This document shows, one piece after another, positions 9,683 to 18,709 of a stretch of 50,585 nucleotides of DNA. A program made the position numbers and the translations under genes. Origin of the DNA: Streptomyces aureocirculatus (GTDB lineage Bacteria; Actinomycetota; Actinomycetes; Streptomycetales; Streptomycetaceae); assembly GCF_000720475.1 (NCBI RefSeq), contig NZ_JOAP01000054.1, positions 1-50,585 of the forward strand, in the 5' to 3' direction. The first letter of the stretch is position 1. The number at the start of each line of letters is the position of its first letter. Below the pieces are notes generated by a model that searched no databases, was not told the origin of the DNA, and saw only the letters and a list, made by a program, of their open reading frames with translations.

Positions 9683-10858
9683 TCACCGTTCGGACGGCTC
9701 GAATGTGACCGGCGTCTCGAACGCGGCCCGCCGGGTGGCCCGGCGCAGTGCCTTCAGGACGGCGGGGCCGAGCGTCAGACTCAGAACCACCGTGACGACG
9801 GCGCGCGGCAGGTCCCAGCCGAGCGAGGTGGCCAGGCAGTACGCGAGGAAGCGGCCCAGGTTCTCGCCGACCGGGTCGCCCGGCACGAAGGAGACGCCCG
9901 TGGCGAGTCCGCCGATGTAGGGCCAGCCCTGGAGGTTCATCACGACGCCGTAGAGCACGGACGAGACCGCCCCGTACGCCCCGAGGAGGTACAGCTCGGG
10001 GCGGCCACGGAGGGGGCCCGCGCCGTTCGGGCGGAGCCGGGAGCGCGAGACGGTGTCGGCGCCCGGCAGCAGGCCCGCCCCCATGCACACCCATCCCATG
10101 GCCAGCATCTGGAACGGCATCCAGGGCCCCACCCCGCCCGTCAGCAGCGCGGACGCGAACATTGACACCGCGCCGAGCACGAACCCGAAGCCCGGCCCGA
10201 GCACCCGCCCGCTCAGCACCATCAGGAAGAACATCGGCTCGATCCCGGCCGTCCCCGCGCCCAGCGGCCGCAGCGCCGCGCCCGCGGCGGCGAGCACCCC
10301 CAGCATCGCGATGGCCTTCGCGTCCAGGCCGACGTCGGAGATGGTCGCCACCACGACCCCGAGCAGCAGCGGAAGCAGCGCCGCGAACAGCCACGGAGCG
10401 TCCTGCGCGTGCGCGCTGAGCGACGAGTCGCTGCCCGCGAACAGGGGCCACCCGAAGGCGACCACCCCGACCGCGCTGACGAGCCCCAGGGCGGCCACGG
10501 ACCGGGGCCCGAGCCGCACGGGGCGGACCTGCCGGTGGGAGTGGTCGCCTTCGGGTGGCGTGCCGGGCGTGCCGGGCGTGCCGGGCGTGGGGGACGGGGA
10601 CGACGGGGACGACGGGGACCGCGGGGGCTTCGGGGCGTCCGGGGCGTCCGGGGCGTTCGGGGCCTCCGGGGACTTCGGGGCGTCCGGGGACTTCGGGGCG
10701 TCCGGGGACTTCGGGGCGTCCGGGGACTTCGGGGACTTCGGGGACTTCGGGGACCTCGGCGGCTTCGGCGGCTTCGGGGCATCTGGGGCATCCGGAGCCT
10801 CCGGGGGCTTCGAGGGCTCCGGGGACTCCGGGGACCTCGGGGGCTTCGGGCCGGTCAC
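9683..10858 (-). CDS. ECF transporter S component (substrate-binding membrane subunit) with repetitive N-terminus
   Basis: Last gene of the riboswitch operon. The C-terminal ~270 residues hold about six membrane helices ([55 protein letters not shown] and others) as in ECF S subunits, which bind the vitamin and dock to the T/A module. The riboswitch predicts cobalamin or a precursor as substrate. The first ~100 residues are a cytosolic low-complexity tail of Pro with Lys/Asp/Ser/Ala ([17 protein letters not shown]...). The GTG at 10858 overlaps the stop of the ATPase gene by four bases (GTGA), so 391 residues; the longer open frame is not needed. Confidence 0.82.
   Translation of the reverse strand: MTGPKPPRSPESPEPSKPPEAPDAPDAPKPPKPPRSPKSPKSPKSPDAPKSPDAPKSPDAPKSPEAPNAPDAPDAPKPPRSPSSPSSPSPTPGTPGTPGTPPEGDHSHRQVRPVRLGPRSVAALGLVSAVGVVAFGWPLFAGSDSSLSAHAQDAPWLFAALLPLLLGVVVATISDVGLDAKAIAMLGVLAAAGAALRPLGAGTAGIEPMFFLMVLSGRVLGPGFGFVLGAVSMFASALLTGGVGPWMPFQMLAMGWVCMGAGLLPGADTVSRSRLRPNGAGPLRGRPELYLLGAYGAVSSVLYGVVMNLQGWPYIGGLATGVSFVPGDPVGENLGRFLAYCLATSLGWDLPRAVVTVVLSLTLGPAVLKALRRATRRAAFETPVTFEPSER
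10630..10850. repeat. In-frame minisatellite encoding (S/D)(P/A)(K/P) repeats
   Basis: About 220 bases of degenerate 9-bp units (gggg plus five bases: ggggacttc, ggggcgtcc, ggcttcggg and similar) inside the 5' part of the S-component gene. Unit length is a multiple of three, so copy-number change keeps the frame. An 18-bp higher-order unit (ggggcgtccggggacttc) is repeated exactly at least three times around 10678-10731. Confidence 0.85.
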
Positions 10859-12531
10859 GGTGTTTCTCCCTCCGCCGCCCGCAGGGCACCCCGCACCTGG
10901 GTCGCCGTCAGCCACGGCTGCGGTGCGAGCACCTTGGTCACCTGTGGGGCGAACGACGGTGAGGCCACCACGACGTCCGCCGTCGGGCCGTCCGCCACCA
11001 CCTCGCCGTCGGCGAGGATCACCACCCGGTGGGCGAGCTCCGCCGCCAGTTCCACGTCGTGCGTGGCCAGGACGATGGCGTGCCCCCGCGCGGCGAGCCC
11101 GCGCAGGACCGTGACCAGGCGGGCCTTGGCCCCGTAGTCCAGGCCGCGGGTCGGCTCGTCGAGCAGGAGCAGCGGCGGGCGCGCGGTGAGCACGATCGCG
11201 AGGGCGAGGGCGAGGCGCTGGCCCTCGGACAGGTCGCGGGGGTGGGTGTCGTCCGCGATGCCGGGGAGCAGCTCGGCGACCAGCGCCCGGCAACTGCCGG
11301 GCGCGGCGTCCGCGTCCCCGTCGGCCGCCGCGCACTCCGCTGCGACCGTGTCCGCGTACAGCAGATCGCGCGGCTCCTGCGGTACGAGGCCGACGTGCCG
11401 GATCAGCTCACGCGGCGGCATGCGGTGCGGCACCGCGCTCCCGACCCGCGCCGACCCGGAGGCGGGCGCGAGCAGCCCGACCAGGGTGGAGAGAAGAGTG
11501 GACTTGCCCGCGCCGTTGCGCCCCATCAGGGCGACGGTCTCACCGGGGGCGACGGTAAGGTCGACGTGCCGCAGCGCCTCGACACGCCCCCGCCGCACAG
11601 CGAGCCGCTCGACCCGCACGGCCGGACCCGCGCCGTCGGCACCGGCTGGCGCGCCCGCGCCCACCCCGCCGCTCCCCGGGGGCACTCCTGCCCCCGCGGG
11701 CACCTCCACCCTCGCAAGCCGCTCCCGGAGCCCCGCCGTCCTGCGCCGTGCGTCCCGCACCGTCAGCGGCAGCGGGTCCGCGCCCGCCAGGCGGCCGAGG
11801 TCCACGACCGGGGGGTAGACCGGGGAGACGGCCATGAGGGCGGCGGGGTCGCCGAGGACGGGGGGTTCGCCGGGGGCGGCGATGAGCAGGACCTGGTCGG
11901 CGTACTGCACGACGCGTTCCAGGCGGTGCTCGGCCATGAGGACGGTGGTGCCGAGGTCGTGGACCAGGCGCTGGAGGACGGCGAGCACCTCCTCCGCGGC
12001 GGCCGGGTCGAGGGCCGACGTCGGCTCGTCGAGGACCAGGACGCGGGGGTGCGGGGTGAGGACGGAGCCGATGGCCACGCGCTGCTGCTGGCCGCCGGAC
12101 AGTGTGCTGATGGGGCGGTCCCGCAGGTCGGCGAGGCCGAGCAGGTCAAGGGTCTCCTCGACGCGGCGGCGCATCACGTCCGGCGCGAGGCCGAGCGACT
12201 CCATGCCGTACGCCAGCTCGTCCTCGACGGTGTCGGTCACGAAGTGGGCGAGCGGGTCCTGGCCCACCGTGCCCACCACGTCGGCCAGCTCGCGCGGCTT
12301 GTGGGTACGGGTGTCGCGCCCCGCGACGGTCACGCGGCCGCGCAGGGTGCCGCCCGTGAAGTGCGGGACGAGCCCGCTGACCGTACCGAGCAGCGTCGAT
12401 TTGCCGACCCCGGACGGGCCGACGAGCAGCACCAGCTCCCCCTCGGGGACGCTGAGGTCGACGCCCCGCACGGTGGGCCCCGCGGTCCCCTCGTACCGCA
12501 CGGAGACGTCCTCGAACCGGATCATGGTCAT
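10855..12531 (-). CDS. ECF transporter ATPase, two ABC domains fused
   Basis: A 558-residue energizer with two complete nucleotide-binding domains in tandem, replacing separate EcfA1 and EcfA2. Domain 1: Walker [10 protein letters not shown] near residue 38, signature [12 protein letters not shown], Walker [14 protein letters not shown]. Domain 2, after a Gly/Ala/Pro linker (about 290-320): Walker [10 protein letters not shown], degenerate signature [12 protein letters not shown] and Walker [15 protein letters not shown]. The ATG at 12531 overlaps the EcfT stop by four bases and has a GAGGAG ribosome site. Coupled to the T gene before and the S gene after. Confidence 0.93.
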   Translation of the reverse strand: MTMIRFEDVSVRYEGTAGPTVRGVDLSVPEGELVLLVGPSGVGKSTLLGTVSGLVPHFTGGTLRGRVTVAGRDTRTHKPRELADVVGTVGQDPLAHFVTDTVEDELAYGMESLGLAPDVMRRRVEETLDLLGLADLRDRPISTLSGGQQQRVAIGSVLTPHPRVLVLDEPTSALDPAAAEEVLAVLQRLVHDLGTTVLMAEHRLERVVQYADQVLLIAAPGEPPVLGDPAALMAVSPVYPPVVDLGRLAGADPLPLTVRDARRRTAGLRERLARVEVPAGAGVPPGSGGVGAGAPAGADGAGPAVRVERLAVRRGRVEALRHVDLTVAPGETVALMGRNGAGKSTLLSTLVGLLAPASGSARVGSAVPHRMPPRELIRHVGLVPQEPRDLLYADTVAAECAAADGDADAAPGSCRALVAELLPGIADDTHPRDLSEGQRLALALAIVLTARPPLLLLDEPTRGLDYGAKARLVTVLRGLAARGHAIVLATHDVELAAELAHRVVILADGEVVADGPTADVVVASPSFAPQVTKVLAPQPWLTATQVRGALRAAEGETP

Positions 12532-13775
12532 GAGGGGTTCTCCTCGGTACGGGATGTGCGGGACGTACGGGATGTGCGGGACGTACGCGGTACGCGGGGT
12601 GTGCATGGCGTACGGGGTGTGCGGGGACGGTGGCGTTCGCGCACCGGCGCCTCCGCGGGCGGCGGTACCGGTGCCACGAACGCAGGAAGCAGCCCGATCA
12701 GGACCGCGGCGGCGGGCAGCAGCGGCAGCTCGGGGGCGATCAGCGGGACGACCCCGGGGTGCAGGGCCCCCGCGTCGCCCGAGTTCGCCGCGATCATCAG
12801 GGCGGCCACGGCGGCGCCCGACCCGGCGACGAGCCAGGCGCGCCACCCCCACCGGTCCGGCCGGTAGCGGGTGCGCACCGAGCGGCGGCCGCCGAGCCAC
12901 AGGCCGCCGAGCGCGGCGGCGGTGCCGATGCCGAGCACCGGCAGGCCGTACGTCGTGCCGTCCGCGGTGAGCAGTCCGTACGTCCCCGCACAGACCCCCA
13001 TCAGGCCGCCGAGCGTCAGTACCGCCGTCGTCCTGCGCACCCGGGCGGGCACCGCGGCGGTGCGGCCGAAGCCGCGCGCGTCCATCGCGGCGGCCAGCGC
13101 GACGGAGCGCTCCAGGGCGCCCTCCAGGACGGGCAGGCCCACCTGGAGCAGCCCCCGCACCCCGCGGTCGGGGCGCCCGCGAAGGCGCCGGGCGGACCGC
13201 AGCCGCTGCACGTCGGCGATCAGGTTCGGCGCGAACGTCATCGCCACGACGACGGCGACCCCGACCTCGTACAGCGCACCCGGCAGCGACTTGAGCAGCC
13301 GGGCCGGGCTGGCCAGGGCGTTGGCGGCGCCGAGGCAGATCAGCAGGCCCGCCAGGCGCACCCCGTCGTACAGCGCGAACACCACGCCCTCCGCGGTCAC
13401 CCGGCCGCCGATGCGCACCCCCTGCGCCCAGTCCGGCAGCGGTACCTCCGGCAGCGTGACGATGAGGTGCGTACCGGGGATCGGCGAGCCGAGGACGATC
13501 GCGAAGACCAGGCGGATGCCGATGACGACGAGGGCGAGCTTCACGAACGCGCCGTAGGAGCGGGCCCACGGCGCGGACGTGCGGCGGGCGGCGACGACAT
13601 AGCCGGCAACGCCGATGAGCAGCCCGATCAGGAGCGGATTGGTGGTGCGGGACGCGGCCGTGGCGAGGCCGAGCGCCCACAGCCACCAGGCTCCCGGGTG
13701 CAGGGCGTTCGACCGGTGCGCCTGCGGGGCGACGCGGCGCCGCCGGACGCGCGGGAGGGGGGCCGCGTCAGCCAC
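12528..13775 (-). CDS. ECF transporter transmembrane (T) component, CbiQ-like
   Basis: Scaffold membrane subunit that couples the fused ATPase to the S component. It has an N-terminal block of helices, a cytosolic region with LASPARLLKSLPGALYEVGVAVVVAMTFAPNLIADVQRLRSARRLRGR (described by position, about 165-215), containing the Ala-Arg-x coupling-helix motif, and DARGFGRT, a CbiQ signature. Unusually, several extra hydrophobic segments follow (about 260-360) and a Pro/Arg/Thr tail. The GTG at 13775 overlaps the previous stop by eight bases; a GTG at 13808 in the same frame is the alternative. Length 415, longer than the ~250 of classic EcfT. Confidence 0.85.
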   Translation of the reverse strand: MADAAPLPRVRRRRVAPQAHRSNALHPGAWWLWALGLATAASRTTNPLLIGLLIGVAGYVVAARRTSAPWARSYGAFVKLALVVIGIRLVFAIVLGSPIPGTHLIVTLPEVPLPDWAQGVRIGGRVTAEGVVFALYDGVRLAGLLICLGAANALASPARLLKSLPGALYEVGVAVVVAMTFAPNLIADVQRLRSARRLRGRPDRGVRGLLQVGLPVLEGALERSVALAAAMDARGFGRTAAVPARVRRTTAVLTLGGLMGVCAGTYGLLTADGTTYGLPVLGIGTAAALGGLWLGGRRSVRTRYRPDRWGWRAWLVAGSGAAVAALMIAANSGDAGALHPGVVPLIAPELPLLPAAAVLIGLLPAFVAPVPPPAEAPVRERHRPRTPRTPCTPRVPRTSRTSRTSRTSRTEENPS

Positions 13776-14478
13776 GGCGGCGGCGGGCCTGCCAGACGGC
13801 GGCGGCACCGAGCACGACGACGGCCGCGATCCCGGCGAGCAGGCCGACGGAGGGCCCGCCGTCGCCCTCGGAGCTGTCCGCCGCGGAGCTGCCCGCCGCG
13901 GTGCTGTCCCGCTCGCCCGCGGACTCCTCGCCCGCCGACTCCTTGCCGGAGACCTGCTCGCCGCAGCCTTTCCTCGGGTAGCCGGAGATGGCGCACAGCA
14001 GCGCGTCGCTGTTGTAGCGCAGCGGCTTGGCGACGGCGGCGAGGGCGTCGGCGGTGGTGCCGTCGGAGCCGATCCGCGCGCACGCCGTACGCGTCTTCGG
14101 GGGCGTCTCGCCCCCGGGCGCGTCGCCCGGCGTGCCGAAGTCGACGACGACCGCGATCCGCTTGCGGCCGTCGCGATCGGCCGTGTCCGCGCAGATCGCG
14201 TCGAAGTCGGCGGCGCCGCGCGGCTTCATGGCGCTGCCCGAGTCGGCTGACACCGCGAACCGGAAGCCCTCCACGTCGCCGTCGTCGGGCCGCGCGACGG
14301 AGGGACCCTGCGTGGCGTACACCCACGCGCCGCCCTTGTCCTGCTGCCAGAACGACCAGTAGCGGTAGTCGGCGGCCTGCGCGGGGCTCGCGGCCAGGAG
14401 GGCGACGAGCACCGTCAGGAAAGTGGCGAGCGCGGCGGCCGCCGTGCGCGGGCCGCGCCCGGGGCGGCGCGGGCTCAC
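13768..14478 (-). CDS. Secreted, C-terminally anchored SCO2322-family protein
   Basis: A 236-residue surface protein: signal peptide LATFLTVLVALLAASPAQAA, then a compact domain (about 32-170) starting YRYWSFWQQDKGGAWVYATQ with PDDGDVEGFRFAV, then an acidic Ser/Ala/Gly/Glu spacer (about 175-200) and a final membrane helix LLAGIAAVVVLGAAAVW with Arg tail. The W-Y-x-G ... dGDvegf pattern is reminiscent of DUF4430, the C-terminal beta domain of intrinsic factor and transcobalamin; that link is my inference. The GTG at 14478 overlaps the upstream stop by four bases. Likely partner of the next protein in capturing a cobalamin-type ligand. Confidence 0.75.
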   Translation of the reverse strand: MSPRRPGRGPRTAAAALATFLTVLVALLAASPAQAADYRYWSFWQQDKGGAWVYATQGPSVARPDDGDVEGFRFAVSADSGSAMKPRGAADFDAICADTADRDGRKRIAVVVDFGTPGDAPGGETPPKTRTACARIGSDGTTADALAAVAKPLRYNSDALLCAISGYPRKGCGEQVSGKESAGEESAGERDSTAAGSSAADSSEGDGGPSVGLLAGIAAVVVLGAAAVWQARRRRG

Positions 14479-15728
14479 AGCGTGTTCTTCTTCTTGCGGC
14501 CGCTGAACAGGATGCCGATGCCGATGCCCGCGACCAGACCGATGCCGACGATCCACCAGACGTTGACGCCGGAGGAGTCGTCCTTCTCGTCCTTGTTCCC
14601 CGCCTCGTCACCCGCGTCCACGGCCTGGGGCTTCGGGCCCTGCGCGGTGAGCTGCTCGACGAGGTTCGCGCCGCCGAAGTCGCGGGCGTCCATGCCCGCG
14701 GCACGGGCGGCGAAGATGAGCTGCGCGTACGCGGCGGGGCCGCTGTCCTTGGCCCACGCGGCGGAGTTCTCCGCCAGCCACTCGGCCGACTTCTTCGCCT
14801 GGTCCTGCTGACCGGCGGCGGCGAGCGCTACGACGGCGTCCGCGGTGTTGCCCACGTCCGGCTTGTCGTCGGCGCCGGGCAGCGAGGAGGTGAGGTGGCC
14901 GGACTCGGCGAGGGTCTTGAGGAGGTACCCGGTGCCGTTCCGCGCGGCCTGCGCCGCGTCGTCCGGCTTCGCGCACTTGGGCGCGGCGTCCGCCTTCTCG
15001 TCCGCCTTCTCGCCGGCCTTCTTGTCGAGGAGCAGGCCCTTGCCGAGGCCGCCGAGCACACCGGCCGCGGTGGCGTCGGCGTTCGGGGTGAGCTTGCCGG
15101 ACTTGGCGTCGGCGAGGCCGAAGGCACCGCCGTCCTTGCCGCAGTCCATGGCGAGCTTCGCGAGGGCGTCCAGGGGCGACTTGCCCTTCTGGGACTTCAC
15201 GGCGGCCGGCTTCTCACCGGCGGCGGCGAAGGCGCCGACGACGATGCCGGTGGAGTTGGCGTCGCTGGGCAGACCCGGGTTGTAGCCCCAGCCGCCGTCC
15301 TGGTTCTGCACGGACTTCAGCCAGCCGATGCTCTTCTTCACGGTCTGCGCGGACTTGCCCTGGTCGCCGAGCGCGGCGAGGGCCTGCACGGCGGCGGCGG
15401 TGGAGTTCGAGTCGACCTGCGTCTTGGAGCCGCACGGCTCGCTCGCGTCGGCGCGGTACGCGGCGAAGCCGCCGCTCGCGCACTGCTGGCCGGTGAGCCA
15501 GTCGACGGCCTTCGCCGCCGGGGTGACGCCCGTGGTCTTCTGCGCGAGGAGGGCGTACGACTGCCGGAACACGCCGTCGAACTGCGGGTCCTTCTTGCCG
15601 TAGAGGCCGGACGGCAGCGGGCCCGCGGGCGACGGTGAGGCGTCGTCGGCGAGAGCGGCCGGGGCGGCGGCGGTGCCGAGGGCGGCGACGGCCACGGCCA
15701 GGGCGACTGCGCTGCGGCGAACGTTCAT
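14475..15728 (-). CDS. Surface-anchored prenyltransferase/squalene-oxidase-repeat (alpha/alpha toroid) protein
   Basis: First gene behind the cobalamin riboswitch; 417 residues. Signal peptide VALAVAVAALGTAAAPAALA, then repeats of the alpha/alpha-barrel type (AVDWLTGQQCASGGFAAY, SIGWLKSVQNQDGGWGYNPG, TADAVVALAAAGQQDQAKKSAEWL), and a C-terminal helix WWIVGIGLVAGIGIGILF with a KKK stop-transfer. The QxxDGGWGY and GGF elements are repeat signatures shared by terpene cyclases and by the alpha domain of intrinsic factor. No DxDD catalytic motif is present, so a binding role is more likely than cyclase chemistry. Cysteines in CASGG, PCGS, DCGK and KCAK may form disulfides. Start ATG 15728 is followed exactly by the signal peptide. 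Confidence 0.82.
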   Translation of the reverse strand: MNVRRSAVALAVAVAALGTAAAPAALADDASPSPAGPLPSGLYGKKDPQFDGVFRQSYALLAQKTTGVTPAAKAVDWLTGQQCASGGFAAYRADASEPCGSKTQVDSNSTAAAVQALAALGDQGKSAQTVKKSIGWLKSVQNQDGGWGYNPGLPSDANSTGIVVGAFAAAGEKPAAVKSQKGKSPLDALAKLAMDCGKDGGAFGLADAKSGKLTPNADATAAGVLGGLGKGLLLDKKAGEKADEKADAAPKCAKPDDAAQAARNGTGYLLKTLAESGHLTSSLPGADDKPDVGNTADAVVALAAAGQQDQAKKSAEWLAENSAAWAKDSGPAAYAQLIFAARAAGMDARDFGGANLVEQLTAQGPKPQAVDAGDEAGNKDEKDDSSGVNVWWIVGIGLVAGIGIGILFSGRKKKNTL

Positions 15729-15744
15729 GATGCGGCGGGTGCCT

Positions 15745-15758
15745 CTCCCTGCGGGGAG
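15745..15758 (-). promoter_or_regulatory. Possible Shine-Dalgarno-sequestering hairpin
   Basis: On the minus strand CTCCC-CGCA-GGGAG forms a 5-bp stem whose right arm is part of the purine-rich GGGAGAGG upstream of the ATG at 15728. It is a plausible expression platform for translational control by the riboswitch just upstream. Confidence 0.5.
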
Positions 15759-15834
15759 CCGGGCGGCACGGCACGGGTGGGCACCGGGCGGCTCCGGCTC
15801 CGTATACCTCGACGGTGCCGGCCATCGGCGGTCC

Positions 15835-15975
15835 CGATGACACGAGCCGGTCATGCGGCGGACGAGGCATTCCGGCTTCCCGTGCCGGGCGCCTCTCGGC
15901 TCCCGTGCCGGGACACGGCTGCGGGTCAGCGCCGGATTCGCACCGGCTTTCCCTCGTTCACGCATGATGACGACC
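15835..15975 (-). ncRNA. Cobalamin riboswitch
   Basis: Read on the minus strand, 15953 down to about 15913 carries GGGAAAGCCGGTGCGAATCC followed by GGCGCTGACCCGCAGCCGT, the conserved core of the cobalamin riboswitch. Further downstream, 15879-15861 gives AAGCCGGAATGCCTCGTC, a B12-box-like segment. It sits about 110-250 bases before the start of the five-gene operon encoding two surface proteins and an ECF transporter, on the same strand. It is expected to turn the operon down when cobalamin is plentiful. Exact borders were not determined. Confidence 0.88.
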
Positions 15976-16050
15976 CGCCCACTCTACCGGCCCGTACGCG
16001 GCCACCCCGGGCCCGGCACAGGGCCCGCGCTCGCGCCGGCGGCGGCCCGG

Positions 16051-17109
16051 CTACTCCGTCGCCGTGTACGCGACGGGCCCGGGGCCGAGCACGGCCTCCG
16101 CCCGGCCGAGCTTCACCAGGCGCCGGACATGGGCCTCGGCCTCCGACACGGCGATGTTGCGCGACGCGTACGGGATGTCGGCCCAGGGCCTGTTCCACTC
16201 CATGCGCTCGGCGAGCTGCCACGGCGTGCGGGGTTCGGTGAGCAGGGCGCACAGGCCGTCGAGGCGCTGCTCGTGGTGGGTGAGGAGTTCCCGTACGCGG
16301 GCACGGGCGCCGGGGAACGCGTACTGATGGGCGGGCAGCACCTCCGCCACACCGAGCCGCCCCAGTTGTTCGAGCGAGTCGAGGTAGTCGCCGAGGGGAT
16401 CGGTGACGGTGGTGACGGTGGTGTCGTCGGGGTCCTCGTACAGGCCGATGTGCGGGGTGATGCCGGGGAGCACATGGTCGCCGGAGAAGAGCCGCCCGCT
16501 GCCCCGGAGCCCGGCCGGGTGGTCCTCTTCCAGGTGCAGGCAGACGTGGCCCGGTGTGTGGCCGGGCGTCCAGATGGCACGCAGCCTGCGTCCTGGCAGG
16601 TCGAGGAGTTCACCGGGGGTGATCGTGCGGTCAGGCAGGGCGAGGGAGGGAAGATTCGGGGTGCGGCCCGCGTCCCGCGCGGCGAGCAGGGGGGCGACGT
16701 GCGCCGCGGGGGCGCCGGCGGCGGTGAGCTTGTCCGCCATGTAGTCGTACCAGCGCGCGGGCGGATACTCCCGGGTCCGCCTGACCACGTGCGCGTCCGC
16801 CTCGTGCAGGGCGATCCAGGCCCCGGAGGCGTCCCGGACCCGCGCGGAGAGGCCGTGGTGGTCCGGGTGGTGGTGCGTGATCAGGACACCCCGCACGTCC
16901 GCGACGGCGGCACCGCACTCGGCGAGGCCCGCGACCAGGGTGTCCCAGGACGCCGGGTCGTCCCAGCCGGTGTCGACCAGGACGGGCCCGCTGTCGGTGT
17001 CGAGCAGATACACGAGGGTGTGGCCGAGCGGGTTGTCCGGGATGGGCACGCGAATGCTCCACACCCCGCCCCCGTGCGCACTCACCAGCGCGCCGATCGC
17101 CTGCGCCAT
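16051..17109 (-). CDS. Metallo-beta-lactamase fold hydrolase
   Basis: A 352-residue soluble hydrolase with the metal-binding motif ITHHHPDHHG (HxHxDH) near residue 82, a TPGHTPGHVCLH loop, an FSGDHVLP aspartate and a late AHQY histidine, as in glyoxalase-II-like MBL proteins. A thioesterase or lactonase role in CoA/steroid metabolism is possible given the divergent aldehyde dehydrogenase and nearby kstR, but is not shown. The ATG at 17109 is preferred (GGGGAAG just upstream); an ATG at 17160 exists but lies next to the operator palindrome without a ribosome site. The C-terminal third is a winged-helix-like tail (TPWQLAERMEW...). Confidence 0.8.
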   Translation of the reverse strand: MAQAIGALVSAHGGGVWSIRVPIPDNPLGHTLVYLLDTDSGPVLVDTGWDDPASWDTLVAGLAECGAAVADVRGVLITHHHPDHHGLSARVRDASGAWIALHEADAHVVRRTREYPPARWYDYMADKLTAAGAPAAHVAPLLAARDAGRTPNLPSLALPDRTITPGELLDLPGRRLRAIWTPGHTPGHVCLHLEEDHPAGLRGSGRLFSGDHVLPGITPHIGLYEDPDDTTVTTVTDPLGDYLDSLEQLGRLGVAEVLPAHQYAFPGARARVRELLTHHEQRLDGLCALLTEPRTPWQLAERMEWNRPWADIPYASRNIAVSEAEAHVRRLVKLGRAEAVLGPGPVAYTATE

Positions 17110-17174
17110 CCGCTTCCCCGCTTTCCTGGTCGGCTCAACTGGGTGCTGCGGCAAGGCCATTGCCCACTATAACT

Positions 17175-17192
17175 AGAACTGATATCAGTTCT
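17175..17192. promoter_or_regulatory. Perfect 18-bp palindrome between MBL and aldehyde dehydrogenase genes
   Basis: AGAACTGAT|ATCAGTTCT is exactly self-complementary and lies 50 bases before the ALDH start and about 65 before the MBL start. The AGAACT/AGTTCT outer halves are the same as those of the palindrome at 7392-7415 but the spacing differs, and it does not fit TnnAACnnGTTnnA. Probably a TetR-family operator; which regulator binds is unknown. Confidence 0.65.
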
Positions 17193-17242
17193 GAAACAAC
17201 GTCAGAAAGTGCGGCGGGCGTCCCACAGGAGGGCAGTCGGTC

Positions 17243-18709
17243 ATGACCGAGCTCGTGGAACACGGACAGTTGTTCATCGGCGGGAAGTTGACGGACCCGC
17301 TCGGCAAGGACGTCATCGAGGTGGTCTCGCCGCACACCGGTGAGGTGTTCGCGCGGGTGCCGCACGCCGCGGCGGCGGACGTCGACCGGGCCGTCGCCGC
17401 CGCGCGCCGGGCCTTCGACGAGGGGCCCTGGCCGCGTATGACGCTCGACGAGCGGATCGAGGTCGTGGCGAAGATCAAGGACGGGCTCGCGGTGCGGCAC
17501 GAGGAGGTCGCCCGCGTCATCAGCTCCCAGAACGGCACCCCGTTCACCTCGTCCGTGATGGTGCAGGCCCTGTCCGCGATGATGGTGTGGGACGCGGCGA
17601 TCACGACGGCACGCGGGTTCGTGTACGAGGAGGCGCGGGCCGGGGTGCTCGGGCCGATCCTCGTGCGGCGTGAGCCCGTCGGCGTCGTCGCGGCCGTGGT
17701 CCCGTGGAACGTCCCGCAGTTCACCGCCGCGGCCAAGCTGGCGCCCGCCCTCCTCGCCGGCTGCCCGGTGGTCCTGAAGACCTCGCCGGAGGCGCCGCTC
17801 GACGCCTACATCCTCGCCGAGATCGTCGCGGCGGCGGGGCTGCCGGAGGGGGTGCTCTCGATCGTCTGCGCCGACCGGGAGGTCAGTGAGTACCTGGTCG
17901 GGCACCCGGGTGTCGACAAGGTCTCCTTCACCGGTTCCGTCGCCGCGGGCAAGCGCGTCATGGAGGTCTGCGCCCGCAACCTCACCCGCGTCACCCTGGA
18001 GCTCGGCGGCAAGTCGGCCGCGGTGATCCTGCCGGACGCCGACGCCGCGGGTGCCGTGGCCGGGATCGTGCCCTTCGCGTGGATGATCAACGGGCAGGCG
18101 TGCGTGGCCCAGACCCGCATCCTCGTCCCGCGCACCCGCTACGACGAGTTCGCCGAGGGCTTCGCAGCCGCCGCGAACGCCCTGAAGGTCGGCGACCCCC
18201 TGGACCCCGCCACCGAACTCGGGCCCCTCGTCGCCGAGCGGCAGCAGCGCCGCTCCCTCGACTACATCCGGATCGGACAGGAGGAGGGCGCCAAGATCCT
18301 GGCCGGGGGCGGGCGTCCGGCCGGGTTCGACCGGGGCTGGTACGTGGAGCCGACGCTGTTCGGCGGCGTCGACAACTCCATGCGCGTCGCCCGCGAGGAG
18401 ATCTTCGGGCCCGTCATCTGTCTGCTCCCGTACGGCGACGAGGACGAGGCCGTGCGGATCGCGAACGACTCGGACTACGGGCTCAGCGGCAGCGTGTGGA
18501 CCGCCGACGTCGAGCGCGGCATCGACGTGGCCCGCCGGGTGCGGACCGGCACGTACTCCGTGAACACCTTCAGCCTCGACATGCTGGGGCCCTTCGGCGG
18601 CTACAAGAACTCCGGCCTCGGGCGGGAGTTCGGGCCCGAGGGGTACGGCGAGTACTTCGAGCACAAGATGATCCATCTGCCCGCCGGGTACGAGCCGGGC
18701 GGTGCCTGA
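17243..18709 (+). CDS. NAD(P)-dependent aldehyde dehydrogenase
   Basis: A 488-residue member of the ALDH superfamily, oxidising an aldehyde to the acid. Seen: VVPWNVPQF (Rossmann/Asn region, near residue 152), FTGSVAAGKRV, the general-base Glu in TLELGGKSA, catalytic Cys in NGQACVAQTRILV, and EIFGPVICL near the C-terminus. It is full length. Start ATG at 17243 follows ACAGGAGGGCAG. It forms a two-gene operon with a ferredoxin (stop and start share one base) and is divergent from the MBL hydrolase. A role in oxidising the C26 aldehyde made by a CYP125-type P450 is plausible from context but is inference. Confidence 0.88.
   Translation: MTELVEHGQLFIGGKLTDPLGKDVIEVVSPHTGEVFARVPHAAAADVDRAVAAARRAFDEGPWPRMTLDERIEVVAKIKDGLAVRHEEVARVISSQNGTPFTSSVMVQALSAMMVWDAAITTARGFVYEEARAGVLGPILVRREPVGVVAAVVPWNVPQFTAAAKLAPALLAGCPVVLKTSPEAPLDAYILAEIVAAAGLPEGVLSIVCADREVSEYLVGHPGVDKVSFTGSVAAGKRVMEVCARNLTRVTLELGGKSAAVILPDADAAGAVAGIVPFAWMINGQACVAQTRILVPRTRYDEFAEGFAAAANALKVGDPLDPATELGPLVAERQQRRSLDYIRIGQEEGAKILAGGGRPAGFDRGWYVEPTLFGGVDNSMRVAREEIFGPVICLLPYGDEDEAVRIANDSDYGLSGSVWTADVERGIDVARRVRTGTYSVNTFSLDMLGPFGGYKNSGLGREFGPEGYGEYFEHKMIHLPAGYEPGGA

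Noticed and set aside
10630..10850. Short repeat array considered as CRISPR
   Set aside because: Units are 9 bp, contiguous, with no spacers, and translate in frame within a transporter gene.
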